NCBI RefSeq assembly: GCF_003063625.1
Contig: NZ_CP026604.1
Location: 5,124,065-5,188,064 of the forward strand
Length of the DNA stretch: 64,000 nucleotides
Direction of reading: 5' to 3'
Source: Saccharobesus litoralis
GTDB lineage: Bacteria; Pseudomonadota; Gammaproteobacteria; Enterobacterales; Alteromonadaceae
Position 1 is the first letter of the stretch. Each line of letters starts with the position of its first letter. Made by a program: the position numbers and the translations under genes. The notes beneath the pieces are model-generated. The model was not told the origin of the DNA, ran no database searches, and worked only from the letters and a program-made list of their open reading frames with translations. This document shows, piece after piece, positions 49,503 through 58,836 of this stretch.

Positions 49503-52500
49503 TGCTGTATTCCGTCTTTAATTTAACCAGTTTTTTCTTTTGCTTATTGACCATCTCTGGTCGCTGAACAAAGTTCTGCCAATCATTATTGCGGATCAGT
49601 AAATCTGGATATTTTTTATTACCTTCTGGCACAAAATCACCAATCCTTTCTAACAGCATGATGCCTTTACGCGCTATGTTATACGCGCCATTAGCATCAC
49701 CATTTTCTGGCAGTTGTTTATTTAAGTTTCTGCTATCAAAGTAAGGCGCGACTGGCGATAAAATAAAGTCGTTTTCGCTGGTTGCCGATGGCTTGCTGCT
49801 GTCTGTCACGCGCATTGTCAAAATGCTGTTAAATAGCCAAATAAGCTCTTTATGTAGCGCTTTAGATTGGCAACTGGCTAAAGCAGGAATTAAATCGTTT
49901 TGGTGCTGGTAACTTATTTCGGCTTTGCTAAGCAATTGTTGTATCCGAGCTGTTACTTCAAACAGCTCATGCTGTTTAGTTTGTTGGTTATAGTACGAGC
50001 GAGTCACGTGACTACTCACTGTCCATTGTGTTTTCGCAAGAGGTGTTTGCTTGGTTTTACTCTCTAATGATTTTTGTTTGAGATCAGCTAAGTCGTAGCT
50101 AAATTCAAATCGATTCTCGCTTGCGATATAGCGAATACTATTAAACCGCTGCCAAAATTCAGTACTGTCTTTGACGCTGCTATAGGTTTTATAAACGTTT
50201 TTAATATAGCCCGTTAGTGGATCAGTGGTTGAGGTGTAATCGGCATTCACATAGAACAAAATGCCCGACTGTTTACCGAGGTTATTAAACCCTTTAAATT
50301 TACTAGTTAGCTGAAACGCATTGAGATAATGGCCTGTTTCTAAACAGGAAGTCCTGTCTTTAAACGCAAGGTAGCTAAGCTTATCGATAAGCGCTTTTTC
50401 AAATTTTTGATAAACCTGTTTTTCAATTTTAAATCGCCCACGCTTAAACCCATGATTTAAATCTTCGAGCGCAACAATGGCATTAAACTCAATAATCAAT
50501 TGTGCTAGTCGATGGACAACATGCGACAAATAGCCAGCCTTGAGTTCTTTTATATTTTCGATTGTCGACCAAGATTTTCGGGCTTTGTCACGCTTATCTT
50601 CACTCATATCAAGCTTTTGGTGATAGTCTGTGACTACTTGGCGCTTTTCACCGTTAGCTGTTTGATAACTGTTGGTGATGGTATTAAACGACTCTTGGTG
50701 CAGCACTTCACCTTGTTGATTAATAACAGAAATATACAGTAAGTGCTTTTCACCCCGATCAATACCAATAATGTTGATTTTTTTATTATTCGCTAAAAAC
50801 TGATTAACACGGGCATTGATATTGTCTTGCCCATTCGCCTTGAAATTTAAGGTGATTGGACAATGAAATAAAAACTTGTCTACCGAATAGCGGCGATTTT
50901 TTATGATCGCGAACTCTGCTTTTCGCCCGATTTCTTGACCATTATATTGAACTACCCTCTGATTATTATGATTCGTTTTTTCAGTGATAGAAGGTATTTT
51001 TAAAGCATCATCCCAGCTTAATCGAGTTCCTATTGGAGAATCTAAAGCTTCCCATACTTTGCTGTAAGCTTTGTGTTTCAAAACTTCGCCTTTTTTATGG
51101 GTGTATGCTTTAGTTTCAGCGAGACTTGCAGGTCTGTAAAAAATTTCCGCTTGCCCATTCAGCTTTAGAACTACGTCTTTGAGGTTTTCTGCGCTAAATA
51201 GCAGCTTCCAGTAACTGGTGTGTAAGTTATCTCGCCCCTGACCTCGTTTATTTTTAGAAAAGTCTTTGTTGTAAATTTCAAATAAATAAACTTTTCCTGC
51301 ACTTGATAACTCCCTCAACACGTTAAAATTTATGTTTTCTTCTTTTAGTGTGTAGCAAAAGCTTGCAGTATGAGCATAGAATTCTGCGATATCAGAATAT
51401 TGATGACTGGCTTTCCATTTAAATGGGTAATGCTTATACGAATCATGGCGACTAAAACCTAGCTTAAAATAATCAATTAGCCTAACCAGGCTGTCCTTAA
51501 ACTCGGCCTCATTTTTTTTCTTATGCTCAGTTTTAAATTTACCTTGATCGTAAATATCGATTATGTCACCAATTGGCAATTGATATTTTTCAACCGCTGG
51601 AGCAAATGAACTACCTTTCGATCTTATAAATACTCTTGGTGGGTTTGAGTTATCTATTTTTTGAAAATCATAAATAAATCGCTTCGCATGTTCCTCCCCT
51701 CCAACTAATTTAAGTTTCTCCTCTTCTTCACTGCTAAGGTTTTCGTTTACTACGCCAAGTAAATAATTTTCATTAAATTTAAATAGCAGAGCAGAGTGCC
51801 TTTCATAATCAGCAGTCCAACCGGATAAAAAATGGCTATTATCAAAATTAATTTTTACTTTTTCGGTCGAAAATGGCTTTTTCGAAAGGTAGTTTCTAAC
51901 CTTGTTGTAAAGCTCATAGATAGGGAAAGCATCAATATAAGCTTGCAGTTTTTCGTACCAAAACTCAGCTCTATCTTCCGGTAATTTATCTTTTTTGTTA
52001 ACCGTAAAACGGGCTAAAAAGTGATTTAGTTCATTGCAGGCATCGAGTAACGTTTTAATAACGGCGATTTGCTCAAACCCTTTACTCGACTCACTTTCTC
52101 GCTGTTTGTCTATGGCCGTTAAGTTATCACTTAACTGGCGATATTTTTCAGCAGCCACGCAAATATTGGTTAATAACGTTTGCACCTGCTGCTCAAACGC
52201 AGTCAAAATAGAATGACCGTCACTACTTGTAGTTACATTGGCTGGCTGTGTATCCTTGTGCTGCTGGCGTTCCTTTTCTGTTTGATAGAAGTTCTGTTGC
52301 TCTACCTCAGTCGCGAGCCATCGTTCTACCTGTGCTAACGAAAAAGAATATTGCTTTTGCTGTTTATCCAACTGCTTTTGGTCAAATAGCTTGTAACGCC
52401 ATTGGTTAATGGCCTGCCAAGATCCAGTCAGTAACAACGACAACTCAGTTAACTTATCTTTTGGCACATATATTTGTTGCTGTGCTGCTCTGGCTTCATT

Positions 52501-53859
52501 GATAAAGCTTTCTAACTCATGATTGATTAATTTAATCGCGCCGTGCTCACCGTGGATCTGACTACTAACAAATTCATTTAACTCGGCGATCAACTCTTGG
52601 TCTGATTTAAAATCATCAATAAATGGCTTATCACCTTTGCTAAGAATTTGTTTGTATAGAAGTTGCAACGTTGGCAGTTGTGAACGCTTAGCTGATAATT
52701 TTTGTCGGGCAAGGTTAATTAATTCGTTTAAACCTTGTGTTTTAGGCTGTCCTGCTATTTCAGCAATACCCGCTAACACTTGGTTATATTTTTCAATGCC
52801 CTGTTGAGCCAAAGTTTGACTGAAGTTGTTTAGTGCAAAAAATTCGGCAAGACATACATCTAACTTGTGTTCTAATGCGGCAATTTGCTTGTTCCAGTCA
52901 ATGCCATGTTCTTGCAATAGCTCATAATTATTCGCTTGGTTAATAAATTCTGTAACCTTATGCCACTTAGCAATATTGCCAAGACAAAACATTAAGTTTT
53001 GTTCAAACGTTCGCGCAATAACAGATGTTGCTTTGTAACCGCTTCGCCTATCAAACTTAGTTGAGTAAACATTCTCTCGGTTTTTACTAAAGCCACTAAG
53101 ATAGGTCGCAAAATTATTGAAGTTACGATGTATGTCCTTCAATTCAACTAATGGTACTAACTCGTTTAGCTTTTCATTCTCCTTACCTATTTCCAAATAG
53201 GTTAATTTAATATCACCTCGTCTGACTAGCCACTCTAGCAGCTGTAAGCTTTCTGTAGGCGAGTATAATCCTTTATGGGTTTCAGCTTTCAACTCGCTCT
53301 TTTGAATTTTATTTTTGAGCTTTTTAATTATACCTTTATAGAATTTTTGATCTTTAGCGTTAGCTGAAACTTGTAACTTTTGTTCAAGCTCTGCAATGTC
53401 TTGGCGCCAAAAATTAGGCATATCCTCTTTATATTGGTAAGCCCAATCTTCAAACTTTTTATCGAATAAGTCAGTCGTTAATTTACTTAACCCGTTTGAT
53501 ATTTTAATGGTTTTATCAGTGCTTAATGACGGATAGTCTCCTGCCAGTAGGTCATTGTTATTACAATAGTTATTCTCGATAGCGCGCAATAATGCGGTAA
53601 GTTCTTGCGCTTGATTGCTATTTGGCTCTAGCACTAAAGCTTGTTGTAAAAACAAGCGATGCATTTCATCAAGCATCTTTTTAAGATACTTGTAGTTTTG
53701 AAAGCGAATCGCATCTTTGCCAACCAACTTACCGTTATGATAACGGATAACATTGTGCTTGCGAATCCAATCTGCTGTTGCGCCAACTGGCTTTAATTCG
53801 AAACGCAACGTTTTAGATAGTGGATATTGGTTGGTTAAAACATCTAGACGATCACTCAT
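49468..53859 (-). CDS. cas12a: Cas12a (Cpf1) effector nuclease, unusually long
   Basis: The 1463-aa product starts LSKTLRFELKPVG, the common Cas12a N-terminus. It carries the RuvC triad D1034 (IGIDRGEKHLL), E1132 (VALEDLNHGF) and D1388 (NGDANGAYN). RuvC motifs and the PYFDSRNL and FYVNADYTSTTDP segments are intact, so DNA cleavage should work. Francisella and Acidaminococcus Cas12a have about 1300 residues with the first Asp at 908-917. Here about 120 extra residues precede RuvC-I, mostly in the REC lobe (roughly residues 450-650, Q/K-rich). It is the first gene of a cas12a-cas4-cas1-cas2-array operon on the minus strand. Confidence 0.98.
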   Translation of the reverse strand: MSDRLDVLTNQYPLSKTLRFELKPVGATADWIRKHNVIRYHNGKLVGKDAIRFQNYKYLKKMLDEMHRLFLQQALVLEPNSNQAQELTALLRAIENNYCNNNDLLAGDYPSLSTDKTIKISNGLSKLTTDLFDKKFEDWAYQYKEDMPNFWRQDIAELEQKLQVSANAKDQKFYKGIIKKLKNKIQKSELKAETHKGLYSPTESLQLLEWLVRRGDIKLTYLEIGKENEKLNELVPLVELKDIHRNFNNFATYLSGFSKNRENVYSTKFDRRSGYKATSVIARTFEQNLMFCLGNIAKWHKVTEFINQANNYELLQEHGIDWNKQIAALEHKLDVCLAEFFALNNFSQTLAQQGIEKYNQVLAGIAEIAGQPKTQGLNELINLARQKLSAKRSQLPTLQLLYKQILSKGDKPFIDDFKSDQELIAELNEFVSSQIHGEHGAIKLINHELESFINEARAAQQQIYVPKDKLTELSLLLTGSWQAINQWRYKLFDQKQLDKQQKQYSFSLAQVERWLATEVEQQNFYQTEKERQQHKDTQPANVTTSSDGHSILTAFEQQVQTLLTNICVAAEKYRQLSDNLTAIDKQRESESSKGFEQIAVIKTLLDACNELNHFLARFTVNKKDKLPEDRAEFWYEKLQAYIDAFPIYELYNKVRNYLSKKPFSTEKVKINFDNSHFLSGWTADYERHSALLFKFNENYLLGVVNENLSSEEEEKLKLVGGEEHAKRFIYDFQKIDNSNPPRVFIRSKGSSFAPAVEKYQLPIGDIIDIYDQGKFKTEHKKKNEAEFKDSLVRLIDYFKLGFSRHDSYKHYPFKWKASHQYSDIAEFYAHTASFCYTLKEENINFNVLRELSSAGKVYLFEIYNKDFSKNKRGQGRDNLHTSYWKLLFSAENLKDVVLKLNGQAEIFYRPASLAETKAYTHKKGEVLKHKAYSKVWEALDSPIGTRLSWDDALKIPSITEKTNHNNQRVVQYNGQEIGRKAEFAIIKNRRYSVDKFLFHCPITLNFKANGQDNINARVNQFLANNKKINIIGIDRGEKHLLYISVINQQGEVLHQESFNTITNSYQTANGEKRQVVTDYHQKLDMSEDKRDKARKSWSTIENIKELKAGYLSHVVHRLAQLIIEFNAIVALEDLNHGFKRGRFKIEKQVYQKFEKALIDKLSYLAFKDRTSCLETGHYLNAFQLTSKFKGFNNLGKQSGILFYVNADYTSTTDPLTGYIKNVYKTYSSVKDSTEFWQRFNSIRYIASENRFEFSYDLADLKQKSLESKTKQTPLAKTQWTVSSHVTRSYYNQQTKQHELFEVTARIQQLLSKAEISYQHQNDLIPALASCQSKALHKELIWLFNSILTMRVTDSSKPSATSENDFILSPVAPYFDSRNLNKQLPENGDANGAYNIARKGIMLLERIGDFVPEGNKKYPDLLIRNNDWQNFVQRPEMVNKQKKKLVKLKTEYSNGSLFNDLAFK

Positions 53860-53963
53860 TACAGAACTCCGTTCGTTTTGGCGATAAAACAGTAAGTTTT
53901 TATTTGGTTGTTAAAACGTAAGCTAAAGGCAAAAGTTGAATTAAACAATAACTGTACGTATAC

Positions 53964-53986
53964 ACCTGTAGTAAAAGTAAACAGGT
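53964..53986 (-). promoter_or_regulatory. Inverted repeat upstream of cas12a, candidate operator
   Basis: ACCTGT (53964-53969) and ACAGGT (53981-53986) form a perfect 6-bp inverted repeat with an 11-nt centre in the gap between the WYL gene and cas12a. Beside it AACTGTAC (53950-53957) recurs inverted as GTACAGTT at 54875-54882, upstream of the WYL gene. Binding by the WYL protein is an inference. Confidence 0.35.
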
Positions 53987-53987
53987 A

Positions 53988-54818
53988 TTAATTGATGCGG
54001 TATGGCTCTATTTGTTGCCAGCAATTAGACTCAACAATAATTTGCTGGCCTTCTGGCTGGTGATGTAACGCATGTAAATTAAGGCGTTGTAGTAAATATT
54101 TTATTAACGCCGCACGACAAGGGATAGCCAACACTCCGTTTTCCATCATATAGTCAATTTCTATACACTTACGTTGAATACTGGTTAAACGCGGATCAGG
54201 CTGAATAACAATTTCAACCCACTTATTCCATTCATTGTCATCTTTGACAGTATGCGTAGCTACTTTGTATACACACTCATCAACTTCACTATGGAATCGA
54301 GACAATACAAAGTCACGAAAGGCTTTATTCTTTTCACAATATGCGCGCACATGCCAGCGCAAGCCATCGTTAACCAACGTGTGAGGAGCGATAATCCTAG
54401 CTTCCATATCACCACTTTTTAGCGATAAATAAGCAATATCCAAGCGCTCTTGGTCACGACATGCATTTATAATCTTGCGCACTAAATAAGGGTCAATATT
54501 TCTCGACGGTAAAATGAGCTTTTCGATTGAGAGTTGAGTTGAAACATCTTCTATAAAATTATTGTGGTCAGTAAAAAAAAGATATTCCTCAATACTGCCA
54601 GATGTAAGTTGTGGTCGAAATTTATCTGTAGCTTTGAATACCTTTTCCAATTTATCGTAAGCAAAACAATCTGGGTTCATCAGCTTGTATTTTTCCATAT
54701 CTTTTTGAGCTGTTGATCGACTGATTTTAAAGTGCTTAATCAGCTTACTAGTATTAACACTATCCCACTGTAATAGTATTTCAATGTATTTTAGCCTACG
54801 TAGATTGTTGCCCAGCAA
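53988..54818 (-). CDS. WYL-domain transcriptional regulator (BrxR/CapW-like)
   Basis: The 276-aa product has an N-terminal winged helix-turn-helix (residues about 1-60, NTSKLIKHFKISRSTAQKDM), a linker, and a WYL domain (about 115-200). Its core is LRWHVRAYCEKNKAFRDFVL followed by SRF. A C-terminal extension (about 205-276) completes the layout. This HTH-WYL-WCX order is that of BrxR and CapW, repressors of phage-defence operons. It lies about 130 bp upstream of cas12a on the same strand, so it may control the CRISPR operon. The ligand is unknown. Confidence 0.85.
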   Translation of the reverse strand: MLGNNLRRLKYIEILLQWDSVNTSKLIKHFKISRSTAQKDMEKYKLMNPDCFAYDKLEKVFKATDKFRPQLTSGSIEEYLFFTDHNNFIEDVSTQLSIEKLILPSRNIDPYLVRKIINACRDQERLDIAYLSLKSGDMEARIIAPHTLVNDGLRWHVRAYCEKNKAFRDFVLSRFHSEVDECVYKVATHTVKDDNEWNKWVEIVIQPDPRLTSIQRKCIEIDYMMENGVLAIPCRAALIKYLLQRLNLHALHHQPEGQQIIVESNCWQQIEPYRIN

Positions 54819-54910
54819 AACTGATTACCCATAAATCCCCTCTATATAAAATATATTACGATTTAAGTATTTATGTACAGTTTTTACGCAATAATACAAA
54901 TAAATTAACG

Positions 54911-55207
54911 TTACTTTCTGAGAATGGCTGGCATATCAAAATATGCATCATCACCTTCTTCTATTGCTTTACGAAGTTTGGCTTTTTTATCTTTGCGCTC
55001 GGCGACAGTCACACCAAATACGTCCATATGGGCTTTTTCTATGATGGCTTGGCCCTCATTCGCAGAAATAAGCCCCATAAACTGACCTGCAAATAGAAAA
55101 CCTTCGGCTCTACCTTTGGCTAAGGTATCAGTATTGTTCGCTTTAGTTTGGGTGAATAGGTTGACTAACTGGCGGTAACACTCTTGTTCAAATGACGGTT
55201 TATCCAC
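54911..55207 (-). CDS. Hypothetical island protein (98 aa)
   Basis: The 98-aa product is helical and charged. It has a Gly/Phe-rich middle (RAEGFLFAGQFMGLISANEG) and a K-rich stretch (ERKDKKAKLRKAIEEGDD). No recognised domain, signal peptide or membrane segment. It lies between the inner integrase and the WYL regulator on the same strand; a role in element maintenance is possible but not shown. Confidence 0.6.
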   Translation of the reverse strand: MDKPSFEQECYRQLVNLFTQTKANNTDTLAKGRAEGFLFAGQFMGLISANEGQAIIEKAHMDVFGVTVAERKDKKAKLRKAIEEGDDAYFDMPAILRK

Positions 55208-55291
55208 TTTAAATTCCTTTGTTTAACGTTTCCGTATGACCGCATCATATAGTGCAAAACAATGCCAAACAAGCCATAGTGTTTAGCATGA

Positions 55292-56485
55292 TTATTTGAT
55301 TGATGGCGCTAAACCATTTGCCTGTAACCACTGGCACCAATTATCTAGCGCTGAACGGCAATTCGGCATGGCTATGGTTTGAATGTAAGTTTGATCTAAC
55401 TTGTTTAAGGTATGGTTAAGTAAAAACTCCCCTACCATGTAATCTACACCAAGCTCCATCCAACTGGAGCGGGCAAATTTGCGTAAGTCATGGGCTGACC
55501 ATTTACCGTTTGCTAGACGTGATACCATGGCCGAGCCTTGATTCGCGCTAATCGGTTTACGAGAATTGGATAGCTGAGCAAATAAGTACGGAGAACGTCT
55601 GCGGCTATTTTGGTGTTTTTTATAGTGCTTGAGCCATGTGTTCACAGGCTCTACTAACGGCAATATGTGCGCCTTTTTATTTTTGGTGTGAGTGGCGGGA
55701 ATTCGCCATAATTTTTCCTCAAAATCAAAATGCTCCCACTTGGCCGATACCGTTTCCCCTATTCTCGTGGCATGTACCAATAGTAAAACAAATAACATTT
55801 GTTGACTCACGGGTTGGTCTGGCAAGGTTTTGAGTTGTTTTTTCAGCAATTGATGCGTGAACTTGGTTGATTTAATTTTCGGTCGCTGAGAAGTAAACTC
55901 CGCCAGCGTACATTGGGCTAATGGATTAAACGGGATCAATTCGACTTTACTAGCGCGTTTAAACGCAGCTCCGAGAACAGCCAGTATATTTTCTAAACTG
56001 GAAAGCGCGATTTTTGTTTGCAGCGGTTGATACAACAACTTATCGATTAAAGGCAAACTGATGTCAGTAACATTAACACTACCTAACAGGGGTAAAAGAT
56101 GTTTGTTAATGATGATGGCTTGGTTTTGTTTGGAATGCTGAGTCAGCATTTGATTAGCGGCTATGCGATCATGATACCAGTTGAGTAATTCTGCTACCTT
56201 TACAAACTCCAGTTGTGCAACCACTTGTTGCTTGTTTGATGCCTCACCCAGCAGCTTAATTGCTTTTTCTTTTGCATTGGCTGCGGTTAAATACGGAAAA
56301 ACACCTAGCTTTAACCAATGCGTTTGATTGTTTTTATTGATAACTAAATAAAACGAGCCTTTTTCCCGATTGGTAAAATATCGAAAATAGACTGGGAGTT
56401 TATGATCGCGTAATTGCAAAATAGTCGTTTGCCGTTGGCTTTCTCGAATAGAAGAATGATTCAACCCTACGATTTTCGTCCGCAT
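55292..56485 (-). CDS. Second tyrosine integrase, divergent
   Basis: The 397-aa product has an N-terminal DUF4102-like part (SFYLVINKNNQTHWLKLGVF), a core-binding domain, and the catalytic set: R in HATRIGETVSAKW, H and R in AHDLRKFARSSW, a late His in NHTLNKLDQTYI, and a tyrosine at the end of that segment. It is unlike the P4 integrase at the island edge. With the Rep and AlpA genes behind it, it reads as an inner element that entered the island or was shared by it. No att repeats for it were found. Confidence 0.9.
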   Translation of the reverse strand: MRTKIVGLNHSSIRESQRQTTILQLRDHKLPVYFRYFTNREKGSFYLVINKNNQTHWLKLGVFPYLTAANAKEKAIKLLGEASNKQQVVAQLEFVKVAELLNWYHDRIAANQMLTQHSKQNQAIIINKHLLPLLGSVNVTDISLPLIDKLLYQPLQTKIALSSLENILAVLGAAFKRASKVELIPFNPLAQCTLAEFTSQRPKIKSTKFTHQLLKKQLKTLPDQPVSQQMLFVLLLVHATRIGETVSAKWEHFDFEEKLWRIPATHTKNKKAHILPLVEPVNTWLKHYKKHQNSRRRSPYLFAQLSNSRKPISANQGSAMVSRLANGKWSAHDLRKFARSSWMELGVDYMVGEFLLNHTLNKLDQTYIQTIAMPNCRSALDNWCQWLQANGLAPSIK

Positions 56486-56538
56486 AACATGAATACCTGA
56501 ATGTAACTAAATTTTTGTTTTGATATGATTAGTTTGCG

Positions 56539-56578
56539 TTTGAATAAACGGCGTAACCGGTATGGCCGAGTATTCAAA
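56539..56578. repeat. Inverted repeat before the second integrase gene
   Basis: TTTGAATA (56539-56546) and TATTCAAA (56571-56578) flank a 24-nt GC-rich centre with ACCGGT, in the 100-bp gap between the rep gene and the integrase gene. It could be an integrase arm site, an attachment site or a terminator. Confidence 0.35.
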
Positions 56579-56588
56579 TCAAAGACGA

Positions 56589-57677
56589 TTAATCAAATGG
56601 GTAATTCTTTTTATCCTCCTCTGAAATAAACGATGGGTAAGCCAACTTATCTTTGCTTGTTCTCCTTATGATTTTTGAGACAATAATTTCATCACTCAAA
56701 CCTCGCGTTGAAGCGCGATATATCGTTTTACCCACCTGATGTCGTGCATATTGCAGCTTTTGGGTTAAGTTTTTATCAACCGTTTTCAATACCTCTCGCT
56801 TAATTGAACGAGGCTGAACCCCAGTAATTAGTTTACGATTTGCTTTAGGATAGGCCCCAACAAAAAACTCATCCGGTTGAAGTATTGCATCCAACGGGAT
56901 CGTTGCACCTTGTCGACTTCGTAATTTAACTTCAAATCGAACCCAAAGTTTATACTCGTCTGTCTCTTTGGAAAAACCTAACTGTCGACCCTTTTCATAG
57001 CAAATAATTTGCTTATTTGAATGACGAGAGCCTATGACAACGGATTTACCAGAAGGGGTTGAGTAAACTCTCTTTTTGGGTTTAATACCCGAACTTGGAG
57101 AGAAATCACCTCTGCTGTAAGCTTGTTGAGCAAAGCGTAATCCATGTGTTTTTGAAAAAGAATCAACGGCAATATCAATTCTCCTAATTTCCGTTCTAAT
57201 CGTTTTACTAATGCTAACTAAAGGCAAAAAGTAGTACTCACTTGTATTAACATAACTACATCCATTTCCCGACAACTCCAATTGTAAAACCGAGTAACAA
57301 TTGCGCCATTTAAAGCTTCCGCAATACTTTTTAGTTTCATCGTTAGCTTGAAGTAACATACCATCATCGAAATACCTCACATCAGGTTTAGATTGAATTG
57401 ATTTAATACCGATATAACTTAGAAACTGAGTAACATTATGAAGAAGTAGTTCAAACTCTTGCTTATTACTCGGTTTGTATTGAATCGTTAAATAATCCAC
57501 TCTGCTTTTGATATTGTTACTCGATAAGTGGTGACAATCTGTGATCGATAATTGATCCGTACCGTTCACCTCTGATCGCCTATTATTACTAGGGATCTGG
57601 TCGTTACTTGTTACTGCTAATGGCTTAGTTATGATCTTAGAGTTTAAATTAAGCTGCTTCATTAGAACGCTCCTCAA
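56589..57677 (-). CDS. Replication initiation factor (Rep_trans / RstA-like)
   Basis: The 362-aa product shows the pattern of rolling-circle type replication initiation factors of filamentous phages and integrative elements: VDYLTIQYKPS early, RRIDIAVDSFSKTHG in the middle, then IICYEKGRQLGFSKETDEYK and WVRFEVKLRSRQG. It probably nicks an origin and lets the element replicate after excision. The first 45 residues are disordered. It overlaps the AlpA gene end by 29 bp, so they share a transcript. Confidence 0.75.
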   Translation of the reverse strand: MRSVLMKQLNLNSKIITKPLAVTSNDQIPSNNRRSEVNGTDQLSITDCHHLSSNNIKSRVDYLTIQYKPSNKQEFELLLHNVTQFLSYIGIKSIQSKPDVRYFDDGMLLQANDETKKYCGSFKWRNCYSVLQLELSGNGCSYVNTSEYYFLPLVSISKTIRTEIRRIDIAVDSFSKTHGLRFAQQAYSRGDFSPSSGIKPKKRVYSTPSGKSVVIGSRHSNKQIICYEKGRQLGFSKETDEYKLWVRFEVKLRSRQGATIPLDAILQPDEFFVGAYPKANRKLITGVQPRSIKREVLKTVDKNLTQKLQYARHQVGKTIYRASTRGLSDEIIVSKIIRRTSKDKLAYPSFISEEDKKNYPFD

Positions 57678-57849
57678 TCCAATTCATCAGATCAGATAGT
57701 CGCCAAGCAACAGCCCTTTCACCCAGTTTGATACGTTTTGGGAATTTACCAACTTGCTCTAATTCCCAGCGACGGGTTCGTGATAACCCAGTAATTGTTT
57801 TACATTCAGCTTCGCGGACGAAGCGATCTATTACATTAATATTTGTCAT
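57649..57849 (-). CDS. alpA: AlpA-family regulator / excisionase
   Basis: The 66-aa product is a MerR-like winged helix of the AlpA family: ECKTITGLSRTRRWELEQVG, FPKRIKLGERAVAWRLSDL and MNWIEERS. AlpA proteins activate integrase genes or serve as excisionases. It is the first gene of the inner alpA-rep-int block, overlapping rep. Confidence 0.9.
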   Translation of the reverse strand: MTNINVIDRFVREAECKTITGLSRTRRWELEQVGKFPKRIKLGERAVAWRLSDLMNWIEERSNEAA

Positions 57850-57924
57850 GCAAATAGCACCTATTCATTGTTGGTTCGAAATTGAACGGTTGCTATTTGA
57901 ATCGATCGTGGAGGTTTTAGCATC

Positions 57925-57964
57925 TGCGGAGAGGTCGTAGGATGCGGAGTACGACCTCTCCGCA
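57925..57964. repeat. Perfect 15-bp hairpin beside the rep operon, candidate origin
   Basis: TGCGGAGAGGTCGTA (57925-57939) and its exact complement (57950-57964) enclose a 10-nt loop. It is GC-rich in an AT-rich setting. It lies upstream of alpA-rep-int, downstream of the 246-aa gene, and lacks a T-run on either strand. For a rolling-circle Rep a stem-loop is the expected nick site; this is an inference. Confidence 0.5.
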
Positions 57965-57971
57965 TAGTTTT

Positions 57972-58712
57972 CTATGAATTTTCTTTGTTTTCTTTCGCTA
58001 GCTTTACCAAAATAGCTCTAGGTTTATGCACACATTTGTTATTCAATAGCTTTTCGAATGATTCCAACCACCTAGACATTTCACTATGCATTTTAGCCTC
58101 ATCAGATATATAGCCACCTAACTTTTGGCTAGCATCATAAAAAGCTTTATAGTTTTCTTGAACAAAGTTAAAAATGGCTGGTTTTCCTTCACTAAGCCAT
58201 TGGCTTATAACTTTAGATATTACCTCATCGATAACCTTATGCTTTTTATTTACATTGTTCTTACCTTGCTTGCTAATAGCTGCTTTAATCTCCTCCGCCA
58301 GCTTAAGCGCAAAAACTTTTTTTTGTTTTTCTTCTTCGAAGATCTTTTTTATGCTTTCACATACAACAGCAGAATGGAGACTGTCGCCAACAGTTTCGCA
58401 ACCTAAATAAGCAAAAAATAATTGAACATCTACTAATAACTGGTAGTAGTTTATGTCTTCTTGAGCATTTAAATTTTGATTAAATGTTCGAATACTCTCA
58501 ATTAACTTTTCATCAGGAATATCTTTTTGAATTTTATGATACTCGAACTTACATTCCTTTGAAGCTTGTATAATATCCTGCCTAAACTCAGCACTACTTT
58601 TATCAAGTTGCTCAATAATCTCGGACAGGGAATCGTAACGGGAAGTAATTTGATTAATACGGTCATTTACTATTTTAGATAAATCATCGGGGACAAATCT
58701 GAGAGCATCCAT
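57972..58712 (-). CDS. Hypothetical helical protein next to array 2
   Basis: The 246-aa product is almost entirely helical (residues 15-50 coiled coil, RINQITSRYDSLSEIIEQLD), charged and without membrane segments or known motifs. It reads towards the rep block and starts about 125 bp beyond the old end of the second CRISPR array on the same strand. Whether it belongs to that array and effector or to the inner mobile block cannot be decided from sequence. Confidence 0.6.
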   Translation of the reverse strand: MDALRFVPDDLSKIVNDRINQITSRYDSLSEIIEQLDKSSAEFRQDIIQASKECKFEYHKIQKDIPDEKLIESIRTFNQNLNAQEDINYYQLLVDVQLFFAYLGCETVGDSLHSAVVCESIKKIFEEEKQKKVFALKLAEEIKAAISKQGKNNVNKKHKVIDEVISKVISQWLSEGKPAIFNFVQENYKAFYDASQKLGGYISDEAKMHSEMSRWLESFEKLLNNKCVHKPRAILVKLAKENKENS

Positions 58713-58836
58713 TTTTTATACCTTACTACTCATGAATAAATTAGTAAGATTTTAAATACCTTTCAACAACCTGTATAGAAAAACATGAATAAAAAAACCA
58801 AAAACCACTTAATAAACAAAGGGTTAACTGAAACAG

